A stretch of DNA of 64,000 nucleotides from assembly GCA_963734575.1 (NCBI GenBank), contig CAVTHT010000009.1, positions 124,001-188,000 of the forward strand, read 5' to 3'. Origin of the DNA: CAIWHR01 sp963734575. GTDB lineage: Bacteria; Pseudomonadota; Gammaproteobacteria; Burkholderiales; Casimicrobiaceae. The notes under the pieces are model-generated. The model was given only the letters and a program-made list of their open reading frames with translations. It ran no database searches and was not told the origin of the DNA. The stretch's first letter is position 1. Each line of letters starts with the position of its first letter. Positions 36,706-53,934 of the stretch are shown here, piece by piece. The translations under genes were made by a program, and so were the position numbers.

Positions 36706-39292
36706 ATGAAAGTTGCCACCACCAACAACCAGATCGAAGCCATGCCGTTGCCAGGTACCCCGTACGCCGTCGAAGTCCATCCCTCCGTTCCGCCGCAGCT
36801 CTCGCGCCTGCAGGAGCTCGCCAACAATCTCTGGTACAGCTGGGATCGCGCCACGCGCGAGCTCTTCGCCCGCCTGCATCCGGCGCTGTGGCAGGACGTC
36901 GGCCAGAACCCGAAGGCGTTCCTGCGCCGCGTCGACCAGGAGCGGCTCAATGCCGCCGCCGAAAGCGACGACTTCATGCGCGGTTACCGTCGCGTTCTGT
37001 CGTCGTTCGACTCGTATCACCAGGGTCCCGGCCCGCGCACGCCGACGGGCCTCGAGCGCAACGACCTCATCGCGTACTTCTGCGCCGAATTCGGCTTCCA
37101 CGAGAGCCTGCCGATCTACTCGGGCGGGCCTCGGCATCCTCGCGGGCGACCATTGCAAGGCGGCGAGCGACGCGCGCCTGCCGCTGGTCGGCATCGGCCT
37201 TCTCTATCGCCAGGGCTATTTCCAGCAGACGCTCGACGCCGACGGCAGCCAGCACGCCGCGTACACCGACTCGAACTTCGCCGACCTCCCGATCGAAACC
37301 GCGACGGATGCGGGCGGCTCGGCCCTGCACGTCAGCGTGCCGCTGCACGGACGCAATGTCACGGTGCGCGTGTGGCGCGCACAGGTCGGCCACGTGTCGA
37401 TCTACCTTCTCGACACCGACCTGCCGGAGAACGGCGAGCGCGACCGCGGCATCACCCACCGCCTCTACGGCGGCGATGCGACGGTGCGCCTCGAGCAGGA
37501 GATCGTGCTCGGCGTCGGCGGCGTGCGCGCCCTCGCCGCGCTTGGCCGCCGGCCCACCGTATGGCACATCAACGAGGGCCACGCCGCGTTCCTCATCCTG
37601 GAGCGCATGCGCGAGCTCGTGCACGGCGGGCTCGACTTCGCCGCCGCGCTCGAAGCCGTCGCCGCGAACACGCTGTTCACGACGCATACGGCGGTGCCGG
37701 CGGGCCACGACCATTTCGCGCGCGACACCGTCGCCGCGTATTTCGAGGAGTACTGCCGCACCCTCGACCTGCCGGCCGAGCGCCTGCTCGCGCTGGGCCA
37801 GATGCCCGGCGGCGCCGATTTCAACATGACCGCGCTGGCGATCCGCGGCTCGCGCCTGCACAACGGCGTGTCGCGCATCCACGGCGAGGTCTCGTCGCAG
37901 ATGCTGCAGAACCTGTGGCCGCAGGTTCCAGCCGACGAGAACCCGATCGACTACGTCACCAACGCCGTGCACTCGCGCACCTTCATGGCGAACGAGTGGG
38001 CGGACATGTTCGACCGCTTCATCGGCGCCGGATGGCTGCAGCGCCTCACGTCGGGCGACGCCCGCGCGGAAATGGACCGCATCCCGGATCACCTCTTCTG
38101 GTCCGTGCACCAGTACCTCAAGAGCCGGATGCTCGACATCATGCGCCTGCGGATCAGCGCCCAGCACTTCCGCAACCAGGGGAGCGAAGCGCACCTCGAC
38201 CGCATGCTGCGCTTCGCCAACTCCGCCGAGCCGAACGTGCTCACGATCGGCTTCAGCCGGCGCTTCGCCACCTACAAGCGTGCGGGCCTGCTGTTCGAGG
38301 ACCTCGACTGGCTGCGTCAAATCGTGGGGGATCCCGAGCGGCCGGTGCTGCTCATCTTCGCGGGGCGCGCGCATCCGGCCGACGTGCCTGGCCAGGACAT
38401 CATCCGGCGCATCGCCGCGATCAGCAGGATGCGCGACTTCGAGGGCCGGATCCTGCTCGTGGAAGGCTACGACCTGCGCCTCGCGCGGCGCCTCGTGTCG
38501 GGCGTCGACGTCTGGCTCAACAACCCGGTGTACCCGCTGGAAGCGTCCGGAACGTCGGGGATGAAGGCGGGCATGAACGGCGTGATCAACCTGTCGGTGC
38601 TGGACGGCTGGTGGGGCGAGGCCTACGCAGGCGACAACGGCTGGGCGATCAAGCCCGCGAGCGCCGCTGCCGACCCCGCGAAACGCGACGCCGAGGAATC
38701 GCGCACGCTCTACGAGCTCCTGCAGGACCAGGTGCTGCCGCTCTATTACAGCCGCGGCGCCGGCGGCTACTCGCCGGGCTGGATCCGCATGGCGAAGCAC
38801 TCGATCGCCACCATCCTGCCGACCTATCGCGCCGGGCGCATGGTGGACGACTACCTGGGAAAGTTCTACGTTCCGGCGGCGCGCGCGCATCGCCGCTTCG
38901 GCGATCAGGACCACACCACCGCCCGCGACGTCGCGCGCTGGAAGGAGCGCGTGCACGCCGCATGGACCGGCGTGCGGGCACGCCGCGTCGACATGCCGGT
39001 GAGCACGCTGCCCTACGGCGACGGGTTTACCATCGAGGTCGCCGTGGCGCTGAACGGCCTCGCGCCCTCCGACGTGCAGGTCGAGCTCGTGGTGGCACCG
39101 TCGCGCGTCGAGGCGAACGCGTCGTCGACGAGGATCCCGTTCGCGTTGCGCGGGCCGACCGACGAGGGCGCGACGTGGGCGCTCGCTTTTCGCCCGGAGC
39201 ATTGCGGCGCGCTCGACTATCGCATTCGCGTCTATCCGTCGCGTCCGGAGCTCATGCATCCGCTCGAGACGGGCCTCATGATCTGGCTGTAG
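36706..39292 (+). CDS. glgP: Alpha-glucan phosphorylase, short-type (GlgP; one-base insertion)
   Basis: Releases glucose-1-phosphate from glycogen or maltodextrin. About 861 residues with the N-terminal DUF3417 domain (PPQLSRLQELANNLWYSWD) that marks the short-type, TM1168-like phosphorylases. Downstream blocks include GLGILAGDHCKAASDARLPL, TVWHINEGHAAFLILER, FSRRFATYKRAGLLF and the PLP-lysine region EASGTSGMKAGMNGVINL. One insertion near 37128 splits the N-terminal 140 residues from the rest. The opening gene of the alpha-glucan/trehalose operon. Lacks regulatory extensions of the vertebrate enzyme. Confidence 0.92.
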
Positions 39293-39469
39293 CGCACGGC
39301 TGGGCCGGTGCCCGCGGCGACCGGCACGGAACGTGCAAGTCGAGCCGAGGGCGCATGCGGGGCTCGGAGTCACGCCGCGCGCGGAACGCGCGGCATACGC
39401 GCGTTGTCGGTGCCGTAAGCGCGTCCGGCGCGTCGTGATGCGTCGCGGCCGAAGACGCCAGGGGGTTGC

Positions 39470-41343
39470 GTGCTGTCCGACCAGGGGATCTATTTCTTTC
39501 GCGAAGGCACCAACGGGCGCCTGTACGAGGCGCTCGGCTGCCGCCTGGGCAGCGCCGGCGCGCATTTCGCCGTCTGGGCACCGAACGCCGAGCGCGTCTC
39601 GGTGATCGGCGACTTCAACGGCTGGGCGTCCGACGCCGCCCCGCTGCGCGCGCGCGCCGACCACTCCGGCGTGTGGGAGGGTGAAGTTTCTGGCGTGGTG
39701 CGTGGTCAGGCTTACAAATATCGGATCGTGAGCCGCGGCGGCGCGGTCCTCGAGAAGGCGGATCCGTTCGCACTGCTCGCCGAGACCCCGCCTCGCACCG
39801 CATCCCGGGCATGGTCGCTGGAGTACGACTGGCACGACGACGCCTGGATGGCAGGGCGCGCGCGGCAGAACGCGCTCGATGCGCCGATCTCCATCTACGA
39901 GGTGCACCTCGGCTCGTGGCGACGCGACGCCGGCGGCGCGTTCCTCGGCTATCGCGAGCTCGCCGGCGCGCTCGCCGAATACGTGCTGGCGACGGGCTTC
40001 ACCCACGTCGAGCTGATGCCGATCACCGAGCATCCGTTCTACGGCTCGTGGGGCTACCAGACGACCGGCTACTTCGCGCCGACCTCGCGCTACGGCTCGC
40101 CGCAGGACTTCATGTACCTCGTCGACGTGCTGCACCAGCACGGCATCGGCGTGATCCTCGACTGGGTGCCGTCGCATTTCCCGAACGATCCGCATGGACT
40201 CGCGAGCTTCGACGGCACCCATCTCTACGAGCACGCCGATCCACGGCAGGGCTTCCATCCCGAGTGGAGCAGCTGCATCTTCAACTACGGCCGCAACGAG
40301 GTGCGCTCGTTCCTGCTGTCGTCGGCGCTGTTCTGGCTCGATCGCTATCACATCGACGGCCTGCGCGTGGACGCGGTGGCGTCGATGCTGTACCTCGACT
40401 ACGCGCGCCAGCCCGGCGAATGGATCCCGAACATCCACGGCGGCAAGGAAAACCTCGAAGCGATCTCGTTCCTGCGCATGCTGAACGAGGCCGTGTACCG
40501 CGACCATCCGGGCACGCAGGTGATCGCCGAGGAATCCACCTCGTGGCCGATGGTGTCGCGGCCGACCTTCGCGGGCGGCCTCGGCTTCGGCATGAAGTGG
40601 AACATGGGCTGGATGCACGACACCCTCGACTACTTCCACAACGATCCCGTGCACCGGAAGTATCACCAGAGCCGGCATCACGTTCTCCCTCTGGTATGCG
40701 TTCACCGAGAACTTCGTGCTGCCGCTCTCGCACGACGAGGTGGTGCACGGCAAGGGCTCGCTGATCGGCAAGATGCCCGGCGACACGTGGCAGCAGTTCG
40801 CCAACCTGCGCGCGCTCCTCGGCTACATGTGGACGCATCCCGGGCAAGAAGCTGCTCTTCATGGGCGGCGAGTTCGGCGCAGCGACGCGAATGGGCCCAC
40901 GACGGCGAGCTCGAATGGTGGGTGCTGCAGTATCCGGAGCACGCCGGAGTGAAGCGGCTGGGTCACCGACCTCAACGCGCTCTACCGCGCGGAGCCCGCG
41001 CTCTTCCGCCGCGACTTCGACGCCGCGGGATTCCAGTGGATCGATGCCGGCGACGCCCAGGCGAGCGTCATCGCGTACGTCCGCCGCGACGACCGCGGCG
41101 CGCCCGTTCTCGCCGTCTGCAACTTCACGCCGGTGCTGCGCACCAACTACACCCTCGGCGTGCCGCTGCGACGGCTTCTGGAAGGAGCTCCTCAACAGCG
41201 ACGCCCACGTGTACGGCGGCAGCGGCAGCGGCAACTTCGGCGGCGTGCATGCAGTCCCCGTGCCGGCGCACGGGCACCTGCAGTCGCTCACACTGACGTT
41301 GCCGCCGCTCGGCATCCTGATCATGAAGCCGGAGGCCGCGTGA
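39470..41343 (+). CDS. glgB: 1,4-alpha-glucan branching enzyme (GH13; about five one-base insertions)
   Basis: Introduces alpha-1,6 branches into glycogen. The start is GTG 39470 behind AGGGGG. Domains: CBM48 (about residues 20-110, HFAVWAPNAERVSVIGDFNGW), GH13 barrel with nucleophile Asp in GLRVDAVASM, acid/base Glu in VIAEEST and the LSHDEVVHGKGS motif, then the beta-sandwich. The frame changes at about 40672, 40848, 40885, 40955 and 41165; removing one base at each gives a continuous protein of about 623 residues ending at 41343. The stop overlaps the glgE start (GTGA). Two of the insertion contexts (extra G after CAT/CCC-G, and CTG-C-GAC) recur in glgX. Confidence 0.9.
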
Positions 41344-43388
41344 CCCGCAAGGCTGCCGCCCCCACGCCGGCCATGCCGCACGAAGGCCGCGTGCGCGCGG
41401 TGGTGGAAGGCGTCGCGCCGGCGGTGGACGGCGGGCGCTTCGCCATCAAGCGCGTTGCCGGCGAGGAGATCGTCGTCGAGGCGGATTGCTTCACCGACGG
41501 CCACGACCAGATCGCGTGCCTCCTCCTATGGCGCCGGGCCGAGGTTGCAACGTGGACGAGCGTGCCGATGCATCCGCTCGGCAACGATCGCTGGCGGGCG
41601 GCGTTCACGGTCGACGCGCCGGGCAGCTACCGCTACACCGTCGCGGCGTGGGTCGATGCCTTCCTGTCGTGGCGGCACGACCTCGCGCGCCGCATCGACC
41701 CCGACGACCTGCGCATCGCGGCGCGTGTCGGGGCGGAGCTCCTCACGGCCGCAGCGCAACGGGCGGTGGCATCGGGGCGCGGCGGCAGCGAGGATGCCAG
41801 CCGCCTCACCCGCTGGGCCGCGGAGCTGCGCGAGCTGCACGCGCCCGAGGCGATCCGCAAGCTCGGGCTCGACGACACCCTGTCTGCGACGCGCAGCGCC
41901 ATCCCGATCGGCGCTGGGAGAACCGCTATCCGGTCGAGTTCCCCGTGACGGTCGATCGGCTGCGTGCGCGTTTCTCGTCGTGGTACGAATGCTTTCCGCG
42001 CTCCACCGCCGATGCGCGGGGTGCGCACGGAACGCTGCGCGATCTCGAGGTACGCCTGCCGTACATCGCGCAGATGGGGTTCGACGTGCTGTACCTGCCG
42101 CCGATCCACCCGATCGGCCGCGACCGGCGCAAGGGCCGCAACAACACGCTCGTCGCGACGTCGGATGACGTCGGCAGCCCGTGGGCCATCGGCGCCGCGG
42201 AAGGCGGCCACATGGCGGTGCATCCGGCGCTCGGCACGCTTGCGGATTTCCGCGCGCTCGTCAAGGCGACACGCGCCTACGGCATGGAGATCGCACTGGA
42301 CATCGCGTTCCAGACGGCACCCGACCATCCGTACGTCAAGGACCACCCGGGGTGGTTCAAGCGCCGCCCGGACGGCAGCGTGCAGTACGCGGAGAATCCG
42401 CCGAAGAAATACCAGGACATCTACCCGTTCCACTTCGAGACCGAGGACTGGCAGGCGCTGTGGCGCGAGCTCGCGGGCGTCTTCTCGTTCTGGATCGGCG
42501 AAGGCGTGCAGGTCTTCCGCGTCGACAATCCGCACACCAAGCCGTTCCCGTTCTGGGAGTGGACGATCGCGCGGGTGAAGCAGGAGCATCCGGAGGTGAT
42601 CTTCCTGTCGGAGGCCTTCACCCGCCCGAAGGTGATGCACCGGCTCGCGAAGCTCGGCTTCACCCAGTCGTACACGTACTTCACCTGGCGCAACACCAAG
42701 CACGAGCTGACCGAGTACTTCACCGAGCTCAGCGCCGGTCCCGGCCGCGAGTACTTCCGGCCGAACGCGTGGCCGAATACGCCCGACATCCTGCCGGAGG
42801 CGCTGCAGTTCGGCGGCCGCCGGCATTCATGGCGCGGCTCGTCCTCGCGGCCACGCTGTCGTCGAACTACGGCATCTACGGTCCTGCGTACGAGCTGATG
42901 GACCACGTCGCGCGCGATCCCGGCACCGAGGAATACCTCCATTCCGAGAAGTACGAGCTCAAGGCGTGGGATCTCGACCGGCCGGAGAGCCTCGCGCGCT
43001 TCATCGCGGCCGTGAACCGCGCGCGCCACGACAATCCGGCGCTGCAGTCGAACGCGGGCCTCGTGTTCCAGCAAATCGACAACGAGCAGCTCCTCTGCTA
43101 CGCCAAGGTGGACCCCTCCGTCGCGCCGGACGACCCCATGCGCAACATCGTGATCGTGGCCGTGAACCTCGACTTCCACTACGCGCAGTCGGGCTGGGTG
43201 CACCTCGACCTCGCGGCGCTCGGCCTCGACCCGACGGTGCCGTTCCAGGTGCACGATCTCCTCACCGATGCGCGCTACCTGTGGCACGGAGCGCACAACT
43301 ACATCGAGCTCCATCCCGACCGCGTGCCCGCGCACATCTTCCGCGTGCGCCGGCGCGGGGTCAGCGAAGTCGATTTCGACACGTTCGA

Positions 43389-43392
<4 letters not shown>
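41340..43392 (+). CDS. glgE: Alpha-1,4-glucan:maltose-1-phosphate maltosyltransferase (GlgE)
   Basis: GH13_3 enzyme that extends alpha-glucan from maltose-1-phosphate. The N-terminus RVRAVVEGVAPAVDGGRFAIKR and the GH13 blocks FDVLYLPPIHPIG, nucleophile in FRVDNPHTKPF, acid in LSEAFTRPKVM and the GIYGPAYEL loop match GlgE. Start GTG 41340 overlaps the glgB stop. Two indels: near 41900 between LDDTLSA and RHPDRRWENRY, and a missing G near 42822 (GGR to PAFMARL). Corrected length about 684. The next gene, treS-maltokinase, supplies its substrate, so the pair forms the TreS-Mak-GlgE route. Confidence 0.92.
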
Positions 43393-46751
<3,359 letters not shown>

Positions 46752-46804
46752 GTCGGGCAGCGCCGCCGACCGGCCCACCCCGCCACCTTCCTGGGAGCAA
46801 CGCC

Positions 46805-47530
46805 ATGCAACCGATCGACACCCTGTGGGAACCGGCCCGCATCTTCCTCGTGCAGATCGGCGAGTTCCTGCCGCGCGCACTCATCGCGATCCTGATCGTG
46901 GTCGTCGGCTGGCTGCTGGCGAAGGCGCTCCGCTTCGCCGTCGTCAAGGCGCTGCGCGCGATCAACTTCCACGTCCTGACGCGCCGGGCCGGCCTCGACG
47001 GCTTCCTGCACCAGGGCGGCGGCGAGATCGACACCACCGACGTGCTCGGACTGCTCGTCTACTGGCTGGTGATCCTGACCGCGCTGATGATCGCCTTCAA
47101 CAGCATCGGCCTCTCGTACGTCACCGACCTCGTCGGACGCATCGTGCTGTTCGTGCCGCGGGTGATCCTCGCGGTGGTGATCCTGGCGTTCGGCGCGTAC
47201 TTCGCCCGCTTCGTCGGACGGTCGGTCACCGTGTACTTCCGCAACATCGGCGCGACCGACAGCGAGCTGCTCGGCCGGCTCGCGATGTATGCGATCGTGA
47301 TCTTCGTGCTGCTGATCGCGCTCGACCAGCTCGGCGTCGGCGATCTCATCCGGCAGAGCTTCCTCATCATCCTGGCCGCGGTGGCGTTCGCGCTCGCGAT
47401 CGCGTTCGGCCTCGGTGGCCAGAAGCGCGCAGCCGAGTTCCTCGAGCGCTTCGCGCGCCGCGAGCGCGACGGCCGGCGGCGCGAGGACAAGACGACCAAG
47501 GGCAACGTCCCGCCCGATACGCCGCTGTGA
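46805..47530 (+). CDS. MscS-related membrane channel protein (conserved TM-helix repeats, no C-terminal cage)
   Basis: A 241-residue inner-membrane protein with five hydrophobic segments (beginning ALIAILIVVVGWLLAK, VLGLLVYWLVILTALMIAF, IVLFVPRVILAVVILAFGAYF, MYAIVIFVLLIALDQL, FLIILAAVAFALAIAFGLGG). The repeats match the conserved TM-helix domain of MscS-like proteins, and the last helix with AFGLGGQ resembles the MscS pore helix. The usual beta-domain and cage are missing: it ends 40 residues later with a charged tail. It sits inside the trehalose operon, 54 bases after treS, so an osmotic role is likely. It is intact. Confidence 0.82.
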   Translation: MQPIDTLWEPARIFLVQIGEFLPRALIAILIVVVGWLLAKALRFAVVKALRAINFHVLTRRAGLDGFLHQGGGEIDTTDVLGLLVYWLVILTALMIAFNSIGLSYVTDLVGRIVLFVPRVILAVVILAFGAYFARFVGRSVTVYFRNIGATDSELLGRLAMYAIVIFVLLIALDQLGVGDLIRQSFLIILAAVAFALAIAFGLGGQKRAAEFLERFARRERDGRRREDKTTKGNVPPDTPL

Positions 47531-47691
47531 CGCACCGCGCTCGACGCTGCCCGACGGAACCGACGCCGGCTCGCATCGCGCCGCTGCGGCGCGCGCGATG
47601 CGAAACGTGCATCGGGCGTCCGCTGCGTGCTCGGTGCTTGCTGTTGCTGCTTGCTGATTCCGAACCCGACTGCTGAAGGTTGACGTTGAGA

Positions 47692-51708
<4,017 letters not shown>

Positions 51709-51712
<4 letters not shown>

Positions 51713-53934
51713 GCGATGCACTGCAGCGCCTCGCCGCGCACTACGGCATCGTCCCCGAGTACGCGGACATCTGGGGCACGACGCACCGCGCCTCGCCTGC
51801 CACCATGCGTGCGCTGCTGCGCGCGATGGGCGTCGTCGTCGAGGACGACGCTGCGGCGTCGGCCGCCTTGCAGAAGCTCGAGGCCGAGCGCTGGGCGGAA
51901 GCGCTGCCGCCGGTCGTGGTGTGGCAAGCCCGGGCGGCCGCGCGAGGTGGAGTTGCGCCTCCCGCCGGAACGCCTCGGTCGCGCACTGCACTTTCGCGTG
52001 CAGGAGGAGAACGGCGCGGAGCACGACGCCGCGATCGCTCCCGACGCGCTGGTCGAGATCGAGCGCGCGCCCGACGGCACGACGCGGGCCTGGCGCTTCA
52101 CGACGGACCTCGCGCTGCCGGAGGGCTATCACCGCCTGACCCTGCTCGCCGACGAGGAGGTGCTCGGCGTCGCCCAACTCATCGTCGCGCCGGCGACCTG
52201 CTACGAGCCGCCGTCGTTCGCGGCGGGCCATCGCATCTTCGGCCCGGCCGTGCAGCTCTATGGCGTGACGTCGCGGCGCAATTGGGGCATCGGCGATTTC
52301 ACCGATCTCGCGACGATCGTCGAGCAGTGGGGCGCGCAGGGCGCGGCGATCGTCGGCGTCAATCCGCTGCACGCGCTGTTCCCGCACGACCCCGCACGCG
52401 CGAGTCCCTACAGTCCGTCCAGCCGGCTCTTCCTCAACACCCTCTACATCGACGTCGAGGCGGTCCCCGAGCTCGCCGAGTGCGAGGAAGCGCGCCAGCT
52501 CGTCGCGAGTGCCGCGTTCCAGGCGCGCCTGGAGGCGCTGCGTGCGCGAGCGTGTGTCGACTACGCCGGCGGTCGCCGCGGCGAAGCGCGAAGTGCTGGA
52601 GCTTCTCGCCGCGCATTTCCGCGAGCACCATCTCGCGCGGTCGACGCCGCGCGCGGACGCGTTCCGCGCATTCGTCCTGCAGGGCGGCGAGGCCATCGAG
52701 CGCCTCGCGCTCTTCGAGGCGCTGCAGGCCCACCTCCATGGCGAGGATGCCGGCGTGTGGGGCTGGCCCCGATGGCCGGCGCAGTTTCGCGATCCCGACA
52801 ACCCCGCGGTGCAGAGCTTCGCGCGCGAGCATCGCGCGGCCATCGACACCGCGCTCTACCTGCAGTGGCAGGCCGACCAGCAGCTGCAGCGCGCCGCCGA
52901 GCGCGCCCGCGATCACGCGATGGAGCCGGGGCTCTACCGCGACCTCGCGGTCTCGATCGACCGCGGCGGCGCCGAGGCGTGGTCGAGCCAGTCGCTCTAC
53001 GCCGTGTCGGCGAGCGTCGGCGCGCCGCCCGACGCGTTCAGTCCCCAGGGGCAGGACTGGGGGTTGCCGCCGCTGATTCCGCACGCGCTGCGCCGCACCG
53101 CGTACGCCCCGTTCATCGCCACGCTGCGCGCCAACATGCGCCACGCGGGCGCGCTGCGCATCGATCACGTGATGGGCCTCGCGCGCCTGTACTGGGTGCC
53201 CGAAGGCGCAAGTGCCGCCGACGGCGCGTACGTGCGCTATCCGCTCGACGACCTCATGGCGGTGCTCGCGCTCGAGAGCCAGCGACAGCGCTGCCTGGTC
53301 ATCGGCGAGGACCTCGGGACGGTGCCGCCGGAGATCCGGGACGCGCTGCGCGAGGCGAAGGTGCTCTCCTATCGGCTGCTCTGGTTCGAGCGCGACGAGC
53401 AGGGCGGCTTCACGGCCGCCGGAGCGCTATCCGGCGCACGCGCTCGTCGCCGCCACGACGCACGACCTGCCCACGCTGGCCGGCTGGTGGCTCGACCGCG
53501 ACATCGCCGCACGCGAGGAGCGCGGCCTCTTCGCGCGGCCGGATGCGGCCGCGCAGGAGCGCGAGCAGCGCGCGCGCGACCGCGTCCGCCTGCTGGAAGC
53601 GCTCACGCACGCCGGCATTCCCACGCCCGAGTGGCAACGCGGCATGCCGCCGCCCGAAGCACTCTCACCCGCGCTCGCGCGGCGCATCCAGCAGTTTCTT
53701 GCGCGATCGCCGGCGCGCGTGATGGTGGTGCAGCTCGAGGACGTCGTCGGGGTCGAGGAGCAGGTGAACCTGCCGGGCACGACCGGCTCGTATCCCAACT
53801 GGCAGCGCCGGCTGCCGCTGTCGCTCGAGCGCTGGATGGACGACGAGCGATTCGAGTCGCTGACGCGCATGCTGCGCCGTACGCGCAACGCGCCGGAGCA
53901 TGGGCCCGGGCTCGCCCCGCGTGCGGGCGCGCAC
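51709..53934 (+). CDS. malQ: 4-alpha-glucanotransferase MalQ (three frame changes); continues in-frame into TreY
   Basis: Amylomaltase (GH77) moving glucan segments between maltodextrins. N-terminus MSDALQRLAAHYGIVPEYADIWG and the GH77 blocks RIFGPAVQLYGVTSRRNWGIGDF, LRIDHVMGLARLYWVPEG (nucleophile), VIGEDLGTVPPEIRDAL (acid) and TTHDLPTLAGWW are present. Frame changes: near 51930 (VVWQ to GRPREVELRLPPERL), near 52552 (LEALRA to ERVSTTPAV) and near 53428 (GFTAA to ERYPAHALV). The GH77 domain ends about SLTRMLRRTRN. No stop codon follows in any frame from 53864 to beyond 54000, so the frame runs straight into TreY. I set the boundary at the TreY start, but a fused MalQ-TreY is likely. Confidence 0.9.

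Noticed and set aside
37067..40804. Minus-strand open frame of more than 1,200 codons across glgP and glgB
   Set aside because: It lies opposite two recognised enzymes; its Arg/His/Val-rich product has no motif. Long antisense frames are expected in such GC-rich coding DNA.
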